Virus record (IMG/VR): IMGVR_UViG_3300010885_010784
Coordinates: 1-64,000 of that record
Strand: one strand, 5' to 3'
DNA length: 64,000 nt
Origin: a virus
Shown here: piece by piece, positions 1-6,220 of the stretch
Numbering within the stretch: position 1 is the first letter of the stretch
How the letters are laid out: the number at the start of each line of letters is the position of its first letter
Notes under the pieces: model-generated
Told to the model about the DNA's origin: nothing
Database searches by the model: none
Seen by the model: only the letters and a program-made list of their open reading frames with translations
Translations under genes and position numbers: made by a program

Positions 1-1
1 A

Positions 2-121
2 AAGGCTTCGGTATCTGCCGATGCTCCATACCCTTACCTGTCTGGTTTGTGTTGGAGTTTGCTAAATGAAACTCAGCGTAAAAAGTTGGCTGAAATTGTA
101 AATAAGATGGAGAATAAATAA
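2..121 (+). CDS. 3' end of an unidentified small protein (5' partial)
   Basis: An open frame enters from the left edge and ends at a TAA that shares its last base with the next ATG (TAATG), which indicates translational coupling. The 39 visible residues are polar and Lys-rich at the C-terminus (ETQRKKLAEIVNKMENK). No domain is recognised. The frame is chosen because its stop couples exactly to the next gene. The true start lies outside the window. Confidence 0.6.
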   Translation, partial: KASVSADAPYPYLSGLCWSLLNETQRKKLAEIVNKMENK

Positions 122-216
122 TGGAAGACTGGAAACTCGCATTAGCGGAAATTCAAAAGTCAATGAGAGAAGACTTTATCTCTCAAATCAAAACTAATGA
201 AAAGGAAAATAACTAA
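121..216 (+). CDS. 31-residue peptide of unknown function
   Basis: A short ATG-started frame lies between two TAATG junctions, coupled at both ends. It encodes a charged peptide that starts MEDWKLALAEIQKSM and is probably one amphipathic helix. Evidence for reality is positional only: no gap to either neighbour and the same coupling style as the rest of this arm. Function is unknown. Confidence 0.55.
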   Translation: MEDWKLALAEIQKSMREDFISQIKTNEKENN

Positions 217-422
217 TGGTAAAAGTTGCTCTTGTAATCTCAACTCTAATTCTAGGTATCTTTGGTTTTGTAATCGCTGACGCTTATTCTTACACTGCTC
301 TAATCAACGACCAAGAAAACTACAATGTTTTATCTGGTCAATGGTCGTTAGTCGCAACTCAGTTTGTAATTGGTTCAATAATTCTGGCGTTGGTGTTTGT
401 AATTCAATCACGCAAAAAGTAA
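216..422 (+). CDS. Small two-helix membrane protein
   Basis: This 68-residue protein has two clear hydrophobic segments (about residues 3-22 and 46-63) separated by a polar loop, and ends in a basic QSRKK tail, so it probably spans the host membrane twice. It is the last gene of the leftmost operon, coupled by TAATG to the peptide before it, and is followed by a terminator. No family is recognised. A holin-like or host-membrane-modifying role is conceivable but unsupported. Confidence 0.7.
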   Translation: MVKVALVISTLILGIFGFVIADAYSYTALINDQENYNVLSGQWSLVATQFVIGSIILALVFVIQSRKK

Positions 423-438
423 AAGTAAAAGTAAAAAG

Positions 439-465
439 ATTTTGGGTTAGCCCCCAAAATTTTTG
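439..465 (+). terminator. Rho-independent terminator
   Basis: ATTTTGGG pairs with CCCAAAAT around a short TTAGC-type loop and is followed by a T-run. The T-run passes into GCGCCCCGATTT, the tail shared by many terminators in this arm. Confidence 0.75.
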
Positions 466-523
466 CGCCCCGATTTTGTAACAATTCGTAACAATAGGCT
501 AAAAAGGGGTGTTTTGCTACTAA

Positions 524-547
524 AATGTCCTACCCCCCTGCTATACT
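524..547 (+). promoter_or_regulatory. Left-arm family promoter (variant, TATACT)
   Basis: AATGTC lies 18 bases upstream of a TATACT -10 box, the fixed geometry of this promoter family. The GTGGT part of the motif is replaced by a pyrimidine-rich stretch, so this is a divergent copy. It precedes the zinc-ribbon gene at 575. Confidence 0.6.
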
Positions 548-574
548 GATAGTATCAAAAGAAATGAGAAATAA

Positions 575-703
575 ATGAGAATGAACCTAACCCCTCGTGA
601 AAAGCAAATCCACAAGTGCGAACTCTGTGGCAGAAATGCTGACTTCGTTGCGATAATGAAAATCGCTGGCAACAAGTTTTTGTGTAACCGCTGTGTTCGC
701 TAA
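575..703 (+). CDS. 42-residue zinc-ribbon protein
   Basis: It has two CxxC pairs (CELCG near residues 15-19 and CNRCV at 37-41), so it probably binds one Zn ion and could contact nucleic acid or protein. Two in-frame ATGs (575 and 581) are possible; 575 is kept because either gives nearly the same product. The stop abuts the next promoter, whose AATGTC overlaps it by position. Function is unknown. Confidence 0.7.
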   Translation: MRMNLTPREKQIHKCELCGRNADFVAIMKIAGNKFLCNRCVR

Positions 704-727
704 AATGTCTGCCCCTACTGCTAAAAT
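704..727 (+). promoter_or_regulatory. Left-arm family promoter (variant)
   Basis: AATGTC is followed 18 bases later by TAAAAT. The core GTGGT is degenerate. It starts one base after the stop of the zinc-ribbon gene. Confidence 0.5.
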
Positions 728-743
728 GGAAACACAAAAAGAA

Positions 744-920
744 ATGGAAAATAAAATGGAAAAGACTTTCACCGAAATCCAAAACGAGATTGAAGCGATT
801 GTAAAAGCACAAAACCCTAATCGCCTAGACCTAACCTATGCGATACTTTGGGGGATTGCGGTTGCTCACCTAACCAAAGAGCAAATGGAAAAAATCCTAG
901 AAAACAGAAAGGCTAACTAA
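744..920 (+). CDS. 58-residue helical protein, unknown function
   Basis: The start is placed at ATG 744, downstream of the promoter. An upstream in-frame ATG at 693 would sit before the -10 box and one at 726 inside it, so neither can be used from this promoter. The product (MENKMEKTFTEIQNEIEAIV...) is charged and helical, with an apolar middle (YAILWGIAVAHL). It is coupled by TAATG to the next gene. Confidence 0.6.
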   Translation: MENKMEKTFTEIQNEIEAIVKAQNPNRLDLTYAILWGIAVAHLTKEQMEKILENRKAN

Positions 921-1156
921 TGAGCGACTTTTGGACTATTCGGGAACAGGGTATCGGCAACGGATTTAGCGTTCTAAATCCTGCTGACGGATACCGCAAG
1001 GATAACCGCCTATGGTTTGGCAACTGCTCGGTTTGTAATGAACGAGTAACACACTCTAACCTAGTTGGAATTTGGGAACACACCGAGATTTTGGAACAGG
1101 CTAAAAACTACACCAAGTCAAGGCAGATTGGCTACTGCCCGAAAGTAGGGGGCTAA
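920..1156 (+). CDS. 78-residue protein with a CxxC pair
   Basis: This is coupled to the preceding gene (TAATG). It contains CSVCNE at mid-length and another Cys near the end, so partial zinc-ribbon character is likely. Trp- and Tyr-rich. The TAA stop sits in the loop of the following terminator hairpin, so the ribosome would finish inside the terminator. No family is recognised. Confidence 0.7.
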   Translation: MSDFWTIREQGIGNGFSVLNPADGYRKDNRLWFGNCSVCNERVTHSNLVGIWEHTEILEQAKNYTKSRQIGYCPKVGG

Positions 1157-1171
1157 CGCCCCTGAAATTTT
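1147..1171 (+). terminator. Terminator overlapping the stop codon
   Basis: AGGGG pairs with CCCCT around a loop that holds the stop codon of the upstream gene. It is followed by GAAATTTTC and the conserved GGCGCACCGATTT tail. Confidence 0.65.
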
Positions 1172-1222
1172 CGGCGCACCGATTTATAACAACTTGATAA
1201 CATCATCACAAGTAGCCTTGAT

Positions 1223-1246
1223 AATGTCGGTGGTAGGGCTTATAAT
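1223..1246 (+). promoter_or_regulatory. Left-arm family promoter
   Basis: A full consensus copy: AATGTCGGTGGT, 18-base phase to TATAAT, then AGAACTAT. Here a TTGATA hexamer also lies 17 bases upstream of the -10, so this copy could use both elements. Confidence 0.85.
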
Positions 1247-1270
1247 AGAACTATGAACAAGGGAGACCAA

Positions 1271-1477
1271 ATGAACGAACTAGAAACCGAACTCTATGAC
1301 CTTATGGCACAGGCAGAAGCCGAAGGCTTGAAGGGCAGTAGCACAGACGAAAACGCTGACCCTAGAATGGAACGCATTGGCAACATTCTTACCCTGCTAG
1401 AAGTTTTCCATTGGGAAGACTACAAGCGTATTGTAATTGCTAAGTTCAATGTCCCTGCTGACCACTTTGAAGACTAA
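1271..1477 (+). CDS. 68-residue acidic protein, unknown function
   Basis: The start at 1271 follows a good Shine-Dalgarno (AAGGGAGA). The in-frame ATG at 1253 is exactly six bases after the -10 box, so a leaderless start is also possible. The protein is acidic (MNELETELYDLMAQAEAEG...) with a predicted helical C-terminal half. No domain is recognised. It is followed by a gene with its own strong Shine-Dalgarno. Confidence 0.65.
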   Translation: MNELETELYDLMAQAEAEGLKGSSTDENADPRMERIGNILTLLEVFHWEDYKRIVIAKFNVPADHFED

Positions 1478-1487
1478 GGAGAACCAC

Positions 1488-1631
1488 ATGGAGATTTTTC
1501 TCGCTATCAACCAGACTACTGGCTACATGGAAATGATTTTTGACAATGAGCCTGATGCTCTTGCCTGGACTAATGACCAGACTGCTAAAACTGGCGATGC
1601 CTATTCTATTGAGTGTGAAGACGCTTGCTAG
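1488..1631 (+). CDS. 47-residue small protein
   Basis: ATG 1488 follows AAGGAGAA with good spacing. The product begins MEIFLAINQTTGYMEMIFDN and ends in a Cys-containing ECEDAC. It shares the operon with the gene ending at 1477. Function is unknown. Confidence 0.6.
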   Translation: MEIFLAINQTTGYMEMIFDNEPDALAWTNDQTAKTGDAYSIECEDAC

Positions 1632-1642
1632 AATTTTTGCGC

Positions 1643-1656
1643 CCCGAAATTTCGGG
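1643..1656 (+). other. Perfect 14-bp palindrome in the intergenic cassette
   Basis: CCCGAAATTTCGGG follows TTTTTGCGC after the stop of the preceding gene. Because the T-run precedes the palindrome it is not a classical + strand terminator. It may be a terminator for the other strand or a protein site. Confidence 0.4.
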
Positions 1657-1671
1657 CGTGTCGTGCGGTTC

Positions 1672-1695
1672 AATGTCGGTGGTAGGGGTTATAAT
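1672..1695 (+). promoter_or_regulatory. Left-arm family promoter
   Basis: AATGTCGGTGGT with the 18-base phase to TATAAT. It drives the zinc-ribbon gene at 1720 with a short leader that contains AAGAAAGGA. Confidence 0.8.
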
Positions 1696-1719
1696 GGAAG
1701 TATCAAGAAAGGAAAACGA

Positions 1720-1875
1720 ATGAAAACTATTTGCGTATTTTGTATGAATGTCTATTCTGCTGACGCTTATGCTTGCTACCCTTGTAAAGAATACAAAGGT
1801 ATAATGCCACTAAACAAAGAAACACTAATCTATCTAGGCGAAGACCTAGACGAGTGGGCTGACTACCTAGACTAA
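1720..1875 (+). CDS. 51-residue zinc-ribbon protein
   Basis: ATG 1720 follows AAAGGAAAA. The protein has CVFC near residue 5 and CYPC near 19 (with a further Cys), a typical short zinc ribbon, and an acidic tail. It is monocistronic: its stop overlaps the next promoter. Function is unknown. Confidence 0.65.
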   Translation: MKTICVFCMNVYSADAYACYPCKEYKGIMPLNKETLIYLGEDLDEWADYLD

Positions 1876-1898
1876 ATGTCGGTGGTTGCCTGTATAAT
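1875..1898 (+). promoter_or_regulatory. Left-arm family promoter
   Basis: AATGTCGGTGGT with the fixed 18-base phase to TATAAT. It begins on the last base of the preceding stop codon. Confidence 0.8.
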
Positions 1899-1927
1899 AA
1901 TAACCTAACAAGATAAGGAAAAACGAA

Positions 1928-2125
1928 ATGGAAAACAGATACACTTTTAGCGGTTTCACTTTTGGAAACGACAAACTTTTTCAGTTGCTAATAAATGTAA
2001 AAAACTATTCTGCTATTGGAACTAGCACAAGCCTAGAACTAGGTTTGGAACTAACAGAGAGCGAACGCTTGGAACTAATCAAGGTTCTAATCAACGCTAA
2101 CGATAACGAAAGTGAAGGTATCTAA
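1928..2125 (+). CDS. 65-residue protein, unknown function
   Basis: The start follows AAGGAAAAACG. The N-terminal half looks beta-rich (YTFSGFTFGNDKLFQLLI), followed by a helix (LTESERLELIKVLINA). No domain is recognised. It is the first gene of a three-gene unit that ends at the terminator at 2468. Confidence 0.65.
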   Translation: MENRYTFSGFTFGNDKLFQLLINVKNYSAIGTSTSLELGLELTESERLELIKVLINANDNESEGI

Positions 2126-2127
2126 TA

Positions 2128-2328
2128 ATGATGACCCGAAAAGACTATGTTGAAACTGCTCGCATTCTTGCTGGCGTTCGTGAGAGTATTCTCTCGCTAG
2201 GCGTGGAAGGTGAAGACATCTTCGCTAACCTTGTTGCTGACTTTGCTGAAATGTTTGAGAATGATAACGAGAGATTTCAGGCAGAGCGTTTTGATAACGC
2301 TTGCTGGGAAGAAGTAGAGAATGACTAA
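2128..2328 (+). CDS. 66-residue acidic helical protein
   Basis: It lies two bases after the preceding stop. Two adjacent ATGs (2128, 2131) are possible starts. The protein is helical and acidic at the C-terminus (ACWEEVEND). The last eight bases overlap the next, out-of-frame membrane gene. Function is unknown. Confidence 0.65.
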   Translation: MMTRKDYVETARILAGVRESILSLGVEGEDIFANLVADFAEMFENDNERFQAERFDNACWEEVEND

Positions 2329-2464
2329 TGGATTTATTTTTGTCGCTATTGGTTGCGTTCTTGTTATTGGTGCTTGGAGTATTTTTATCGCAATAGCGTT
2401 AGATAAATCTTTGGCAGAAGTCAAAAGACTAAAACAGGAACTAAAAGACCTAATCCCATTTTAG
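2321..2464 (+). CDS. 47-residue single-pass membrane protein
   Basis: ATG 2321 lies inside the end of the preceding gene. An N-terminal hydrophobic helix (about residues 4-26, FIFVAIGCVLVIGAWSIF) is followed by a charged helical tail (DKSLAEVKRLKQELKDL). This is the layout of small phage membrane-anchored coiled-coil proteins. It is immediately followed by a terminator. Function is unknown. Confidence 0.6.
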   Translation: MTNGFIFVAIGCVLVIGAWSIFIAIALDKSLAEVKRLKQELKDLIPF

Positions 2465-2467
2465 AAG

Positions 2468-2493
2468 TGGGGGGCGAAAGCCCTCCATTTTTT
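2468..2493 (+). terminator. Strong rho-independent terminator
   Basis: TGGGGGGC pairs with GCCCTCCA around a GAAA tetraloop and is followed by six T residues and the conserved CGGCGCACC tail. Confidence 0.9.
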
Positions 2494-2554
2494 CGGCGCA
2501 CCCAAATGTAACAGTTTGGTAACAATGGCTAAAAACACTATCTATCCTAACTAA

Positions 2555-2578
2555 AATGTCAGTGGTAGGGCTTATAAT
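2555..2578 (+). promoter_or_regulatory. Left-arm family promoter
   Basis: AATGTCAGTGGT with the 18-base phase to TATAAT, then AGAACTAT. Transcription would begin just before the structured leader at 2591. Confidence 0.85.
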
Positions 2579-2590
2579 AGAACTATCAGC

Positions 2591-2655
2591 AGGAGAGAGA
2601 AAGAGCCTAGCAAATAATCCCGAAAGGGTGAGCCTAGCAAATAAATCTCTCTCCT
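2591..2655 (+). promoter_or_regulatory. Structured 5' leader with tandem direct repeats
   Basis: AGGAGAGAGA (2591-2600) pairs perfectly with TCTCTCTCCT (2646-2655), closing a 65-nt domain. Inside is a CCC-GAAA-GGG hairpin (2619-2628) flanked on both sides by the same 15-nt repeat beginning GAGCCTAGC (2603-2617 and 2630-2644). The result is an almost symmetrical internal loop in the 5' leader of the gene at 2689. The fold also sequesters a Shine-Dalgarno-like AGGAGAG. Confidence 0.65.
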
Positions 2656-2688
2656 AATGAGAAACTTCAAACTAAGAAAGGGCTACCA

Positions 2689-2835
2689 ATGCCATTACCA
2701 AGAAATCCAAAAAACAGATACACCCTATTTGAATACTCAATGAACGGCAACCTAGTTGTGTCTGCCATTCACTACTACGACATTTTTACATTCTTAGCAG
2801 AACACCCTGACGCTAAGGTAAAGGCTACTAAGTAG
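2689..2835 (+). CDS. 48-residue protein behind a structured leader
   Basis: ATG 2689 follows AAGAAAGGG. The product starts MPLPRNPKNRYTLFEY and includes an aromatic stretch (HYYDIFTFLAEH). No family is recognised. It is the only gene in this arm with a roughly 100-nt, clearly folded leader, so it may be post-transcriptionally controlled. The DnaA-box cluster starts right after its stop. Confidence 0.6.
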   Translation: MPLPRNPKNRYTLFEYSMNGNLVVSAIHYYDIFTFLAEHPDAKVKATK

Positions 2836-2868
2836 TTATACACAGAGTTATTCACACCCTGTGGATAA
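2836..2868. other. Cluster of three DnaA boxes
   Basis: TTATACACA (2836-2844), TTATTCACA (2848-2856) and TGTGGATAA (2860-2868, reverse orientation of TTATCCACA) all match the bacterial DnaA-box consensus TTWTNCACA and are packed into 33 bp between two genes. This suggests host DnaA binding, either for replication or for titration. Confidence 0.7.
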
Positions 2869-2920
2869 CTTTTCTGCGCCCCCGAAACCGTTATCATTCC
2901 GTTATCAAATGTTCTTGTAT

Positions 2921-2944
2921 AATGTCAGTGGGTCTTGGTATACT
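2921..2944 (+). promoter_or_regulatory. Left-arm family promoter (TATACT)
   Basis: AATGTCAGTGGG with the fixed phase to TATACT. A CCCCGAAGAAAGG leader follows. Confidence 0.7.
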
Positions 2945-2974
2945 TATTTTTATCAACCCCGAAGAAAGGCTACT

Positions 2975-3127
2975 ATGCTACTATCAGAAGACACCCACGA
3001 GCCAAACGACTATGACAATGACGGCTATGCCCTAGCCTCTGCTGGTTTTGGAACTGACGAGGACTACGGCTACTACCCCGAAGACGACTGGGGAACAGTT
3101 GAGTCCGAACTATTTGGGGACTGCTAA
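2975..3127 (+). CDS. 50-residue very acidic protein
   Basis: ATG 2975 follows GAAAGG. The product is extremely rich in Asp, Glu, Tyr and Gly (DEDYGYYPEDDWGTVE), with a C-terminal Cys. Small acidic phage proteins often mimic DNA or bind host proteins, but there is no specific match here. The stop lies in the loop of the following terminator. Confidence 0.65.
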   Translation: MLLSEDTHEPNDYDNDGYALASAGFGTDEDYGYYPEDDWGTVESELFGDC

Positions 3128-3147
3128 CGCAGCCCCAGATTTTTTGC
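3116..3147 (+). terminator. Terminator with the stop codon in its loop
   Basis: GGGGACTGC pairs with GCAGCCCC (one bulge) around a TAAC loop containing the upstream stop codon. AGATTTTTT and GCGCC follow. Confidence 0.85.
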
Positions 3148-3231
3148 GCCGCCCAGCCCAGGCGAAATCATTTACGAATAGTCTAAACTTTTTCCCCGAT
3201 TTAAGAAGTCTAATTATTTTTTCCCAGATTC

Positions 3232-3255
3232 AATGTCGGTGGTAGGGTGTATAAT
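3232..3255 (+). promoter_or_regulatory. Left-arm family promoter, leaderless type
   Basis: AATGTCGGTGGT with the 18-base phase to TATAAT. The ATG at 3262 lies six bases after the -10, so the start codon is the expected 5' end of the mRNA. Confidence 0.85.
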
Positions 3256-3261
3256 CTAACT

Positions 3262-3432
3262 ATGAAGAAAAGAAAGCCACCACTAAATAAGATTGCTCAG
3301 GCAACTCGCAACGCACACTCAGCGGAGTTATTCCGTTCTCTAATGCTGAACAAGCACTTAGTCATTACCCCTGAAACTCGCAAGGGTAGCCGTCAAGCAA
3401 ACATTCGCAAGGCTATCAAGGAGAGTTACTAA
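3262..3432 (+). CDS. 56-residue basic protein, leaderless
   Basis: MKKRKPPLNKIAQATRNAH... is strongly basic and helical, which suits nucleic-acid binding. The start is set by the promoter: the upstream in-frame ATG at 3247 lies before the -10, and no Shine-Dalgarno-linked start exists downstream. The stop couples by TAATG to a zinc-ribbon gene. Confidence 0.65.
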   Translation: MKKRKPPLNKIAQATRNAHSAELFRSLMLNKHLVITPETRKGSRQANIRKAIKESY

Positions 3433-3569
3433 TGAACAAACCAACATCAACGTGTTGCAATGCAGAATACTTATGGCTAACCTGTGACGAATGCGATGAA
3501 TCTGTGAACGATGGTGAAGGACACGACTTCGCCACCTGTTCTGAATGCGGTCAAGACGTAGACGACTAA
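3432..3569 (+). CDS. 45-residue zinc-ribbon protein
   Basis: It has three Cys groups: CC near residue 8, CDEC at 18-21 and CSEC at 36-39, with an acidic tail. The two CxxC knuckles are spaced as in a rubredoxin-like zinc ribbon. Coupled by TAATG to the basic protein before it, so the two may act together. The stop overlaps the next promoter. Confidence 0.65.
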   Translation: MNKPTSTCCNAEYLWLTCDECDESVNDGEGHDFATCSECGQDVDD

Positions 3570-3593
3570 AATGTCTGTGGCTCACGCTATAAT
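3570..3593 (+). promoter_or_regulatory. Left-arm family promoter
   Basis: AATGTCTGTGGC with the 18-base phase to TATAAT. AAGAAAGAGAAG follows before ATG 3619. Confidence 0.75.
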
Positions 3594-3618
3594 GTAACTA
3601 CCCTAAAGAAAGAGAAGA

Positions 3619-4104
3619 ATGAACACTATCAACAAGCAAACCGTTTCTGTAACTACCGACTGCCTATGCGGTGAAGGCGATACCGATTACCTTACCGAAT
3701 ACTGCTCTGGCGAATGCTATGAATGGCAGAAGGAAGATGTCTTCGCACTACTAGGCGAATGGCAACTGCTAAACAATGTAGATGAAGACGACACTATCCG
3801 TATCAACGCTAGTAGTGTTGGTTGGCAAGGCAGGAGCGGATACAAGGACACCGACATTCTTGAACTTCACGGAGCGTTATCTCTAAATGGCGACTTCAAG
3901 ATTGACTGGTATCTGGAAGGCAACGAACTAACCGCTAGGCGTTGGAGCCACGATGAACCTGTTGGCACTGGTATCTTCACCTTTGACATTCTAAAAGGTT
4001 GCGACAAGTGTGGAGACCTTATCCAAAAAGACATACACGCTGAAGAGTTGGGTATGTGTATTGAATGCTCTAACGCTTACTTCAATCACGAAGACGAAGA
4101 GTAA
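3619..4104 (+). CDS. 161-residue protein with terminal Cys clusters
   Basis: The N-terminus carries CLC and CSGEC. The C-terminus carries CDKCG and CIEC about 23 residues apart, consistent with a zinc ribbon. The middle (residues about 50-120) is beta-rich (LELHGALSLNGDFKIDWYLEGNE-type strands). No family is recognised. It is monocistronic, between its own promoter and a strong terminator. Confidence 0.75.
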   Translation: MNTINKQTVSVTTDCLCGEGDTDYLTEYCSGECYEWQKEDVFALLGEWQLLNNVDEDDTIRINASSVGWQGRSGYKDTDILELHGALSLNGDFKIDWYLEGNELTARRWSHDEPVGTGIFTFDILKGCDKCGDLIQKDIHAEELGMCIECSNAYFNHEDEE

Positions 4105-4111
4105 CAAGATA

Positions 4112-4141
4112 GTCTGTCTGGCTTAGTGCCAGCAGATTTTT
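4112..4141 (+). terminator. Rho-independent terminator
   Basis: TCTG(T)CTGGC pairs with GCCAGCAGA around TTAGT, followed by TTTTTGCGC. Confidence 0.85.
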
Positions 4142-4165
4142 GCGCAGATTTTTGCTGCCACTATA

Positions 4166-4189
4166 AATGTCAGTGGCTACCTGTATAAT
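4166..4189 (+). promoter_or_regulatory. Left-arm family promoter
   Basis: AATGTCAGTGGC with the 18-base phase to TATAAT, 24 bases before the gene at 4213. Confidence 0.8.
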
Positions 4190-4212
4190 AGACCTATAAA
4201 GAAAGAAGACTA

Positions 4213-4932
4213 ATGCCCCTAATCCGTTCAAAAGATAGAAAAGTTGCTAACGCTGTAAATAAGGCTGGCAACCAAGCAAGTATGGCTAATGCGTTTGGTT
4301 TGCCTAGCGGTAAAGCATTCTCCTGCCCTGGAGCAACAAGTGTGTGTGAGACTATTTGTTATGCTGGCAGACTAGAAAAGGTGTTCAAGGGTATTCGTGA
4401 TGTAATCACTAGCAACTATGAGCAACTACTAGCAACTGATAAGGCTGGTATGATTGCCCTACTTGACGAGATGATTACTGATTTTGTTGCTGAATGCGAA
4501 AAGCGTAATGCCGAAAAGTTATTCCGTATCCACTGGGACGGAGATTTCTTTAGTGAAGATTATACTTATGCGTGGCGTGAAGTAATCCTAATGAACCCTG
4601 ATGTTCAGTTTTGGGCTTATACCAGAAGTGATTTTGCTGTGCCTATTCTTATTGACTTGCCTAATCTAGGTTTTTATTTCTCTGCCGATAGTGCTAACAA
4701 AACTTTAGCGTGGCAGTTGAAGAAGCAGTATGGTATCAAGTTAGCGTATCTTGCTAAAGATTTTGCTACTGGTAAAAGTGATTTCAATGAGCAACAGGAT
4801 AAGTCTGCCGTTCCTTGCCCTGAAAATAACAAGAAGGTAAAAATGATTTCTACCGCTGGCTCTGCCTGTGTTGTTTGCTCTCAATGTATTTTTGCTCGCA
4901 ATGACATTCTATTCTCTGCGAGTAAAAAGTGA
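4213..4932 (+). CDS. Gp88-like phage protein with a CPGAT..C..C motif
   Basis: This 239-residue protein has an N-terminal SCPGATSVCETICYAG motif (about residues 35-50, C-x6-C-x3-C) and a C-terminal CVVCSQC cluster. The IHWDGDFF and FWAYTRSD segments are well conserved in the actinophage 'gene product 88' family as I remember it. The Cys layout suggests a metal or Fe-S site, but no enzymatic role has been established. The start follows AAAGAAAGAAG. A tiny membrane peptide gene follows. Confidence 0.75.
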   Translation: MPLIRSKDRKVANAVNKAGNQASMANAFGLPSGKAFSCPGATSVCETICYAGRLEKVFKGIRDVITSNYEQLLATDKAGMIALLDEMITDFVAECEKRNAEKLFRIHWDGDFFSEDYTYAWREVILMNPDVQFWAYTRSDFAVPILIDLPNLGFYFSADSANKTLAWQLKKQYGIKLAYLAKDFATGKSDFNEQQDKSAVPCPENNKKVKMISTAGSACVVCSQCIFARNDILFSASKK

Positions 4933-4941
4933 GAGGATACT

Positions 4942-5010
4942 ATGGAAAACTGTTTGTTCGTAACTGGAGTAATCGTAATCGGAATACTCATCGTCTTTCT
5001 CATCCAATAG
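4942..5010 (+). CDS. 22-residue membrane micropeptide
   Basis: ATG 4942 follows GAGAGGA at good spacing. Almost the whole peptide after MENC is one hydrophobic helix (FVTGVIVIGILIVFLIQ). The clean ribosome site and position directly after the Gp88-like gene support it. It is too short to assign a function. Confidence 0.5.
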   Translation: MENCLFVTGVIVIGILIVFLIQ

Positions 5011-5046
5011 GGTGAGAAATTCTGCGCAAAAAATCCAGGCAGGTAT

Positions 5047-5070
5047 AATGTCGGTGGTAGGGGTTATAAT
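5047..5070 (+). promoter_or_regulatory. Left-arm family promoter
   Basis: AATGTCGGTGGT with the 18-base phase to TATAAT. An AAGAAGGAAA Shine-Dalgarno follows. Confidence 0.85.
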
Positions 5071-5101
5071 AGAGTTACGAAAGAAAGAAGGAAACCCCCG
5101 A

Positions 5102-5197
5102 ATGTTTGATAATGTAATCAACGAAGAAGCAATAGCAAAACTAACAGACGAACAGGCAGAAGCCTTACTCGCCATTCTAGAGAAAGCAGGATACTAA
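5102..5197 (+). CDS. 31-residue acidic helical peptide
   Basis: The start at 5102 lies downstream of the promoter and behind AAGAAGGAAA. The longer frame reading from 5012 would begin upstream of the promoter. The peptide (MFDNVINEEAIAKLTDEQ...) is one predicted helix. It is coupled by TAATG to the next gene. Confidence 0.55.
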   Translation: MFDNVINEEAIAKLTDEQAEALLAILEKAGY

Positions 5198-5325
5198 TGG
5201 AAACCCTAGACATCTTAGTTGATGAAATGCGTAAGGCAGAGCAAGTAGTAAAAGACGAATACTCTTCTGGCTACTTTGACGGATTAGCAATGGCAGTATC
5301 TATTTTGGAAGGACTAACTGACTAA
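5197..5325 (+). CDS. 42-residue acidic helical protein
   Basis: Coupled by TAATG at both ends. The sequence METLDILVDEMRKAEQVVKD... resembles small actinophage proteins with an 'EYSSGYFDGLAMAVSIL' type tail, where a short linker joins two helices. Function is unknown. Confidence 0.6.
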   Translation: METLDILVDEMRKAEQVVKDEYSSGYFDGLAMAVSILEGLTD

Positions 5326-5618
5326 TGATTGAATACGAAAACACTATTAAGGAAGACCTTATGTATTTCGCTGGCGATGGCAGTTACGGAGATGCTAGTG
5401 ATTTGGTGATTGTCAATGTTCAAGAACTAGACGGACACTTTGGAGATTTCCTTGATGAAGTGAATGAATGGCAACGACCAGACTTTATGCGTTGGTACAT
5501 AGATAATCAAGGTCACGACCAATACCCACACACCTATACTGCTTGCCAAGTTTGTGAACATTGGAACGAGGGCATGACCGAAGACGAGATTATAGAAATG
5601 CTAGACGCTGACGAGTAA
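5325..5618 (+). CDS. 97-residue acidic protein, unknown function
   Basis: It completes a three-gene TAATG-coupled unit. It is acidic and aromatic with one CQVC pair and His residues in the C-terminal half (HTYTACQVCEHW), possibly a metal site. No family is recognised. The next promoter overlaps its stop. Confidence 0.65.
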   Translation: MIEYENTIKEDLMYFAGDGSYGDASDLVIVNVQELDGHFGDFLDEVNEWQRPDFMRWYIDNQGHDQYPHTYTACQVCEHWNEGMTEDEIIEMLDADE

Positions 5619-5642
5619 AATGTCGGTGGTTGGTTGTATAAT
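5619..5642 (+). promoter_or_regulatory. Left-arm family promoter
   Basis: AATGTCGGTGGT with the 18-base phase to TATAAT, then AGAACTAC. Confidence 0.85.
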
Positions 5643-5668
5643 AGAACTACTAAGAAAGAGAGAGATAA

Positions 5669-6220
5669 ATGGGAACTAGACACCTTATTACTGCCTTTGA
5701 CGAACAAGGCGAACTAAAGATTGCTCAATACGGACAATGGGACGGCTACCCTTCGGGGCAGGGCGTTACTGTATTGGCTTGGTTGCGAATGACTACCAGA
5801 ATAAACTATGACGGTAAACTACTTAGCCCTGTTCTAAATGGAATGAAGAGAACTAAGTTTGGAACTGATGAAGAGATTGAAAATCTTTACAGCAAGTATC
5901 CACAGATGAACTATGTTGGAACAGAAGACGAAGAGTATTTTAGTCTTCACTACCCTAACCTAACCAGAGATACAGGAGCAGACATTCTTGGAGTGGTTGC
6001 TTATTCTGTTGGTGATGTGTTGCTGGTAGACAACAGCGACTTTGCCAATGACGAACTGATGTGTGAAGGTATCTATTCTGTAAACTACCAGAGCGAATAC
6101 TTCACTAGCATTTGGAGTGGAGTAACTGTTACATTCCCACTTAGAGAGTTGCCAACAAACGAAGAGTATGTTGAAGCGTTCAGGGTTGCTCTTGAAGAGA
6201 AACGGAAGGCTAGGGCTTAG
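5669..6220 (+). CDS. Conserved phage protein with the GQWDGYPSGQG motif
   Basis: The N-terminus MGTRHLITAF...AQYGQWDGYPSGQG is a hallmark of a widespread phage and plasmid family of unknown function (from memory). The protein is 183 residues, with a beta-rich N-terminal half and a C-terminal helix. The start follows AGAAAGAGAGAG. Its TAG stop lies in the loop of the terminator that follows. Confidence 0.8.
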   Translation: MGTRHLITAFDEQGELKIAQYGQWDGYPSGQGVTVLAWLRMTTRINYDGKLLSPVLNGMKRTKFGTDEEIENLYSKYPQMNYVGTEDEEYFSLHYPNLTRDTGADILGVVAYSVGDVLLVDNSDFANDELMCEGIYSVNYQSEYFTSIWSGVTVTFPLRELPTNEEYVEAFRVALEEKRKARA

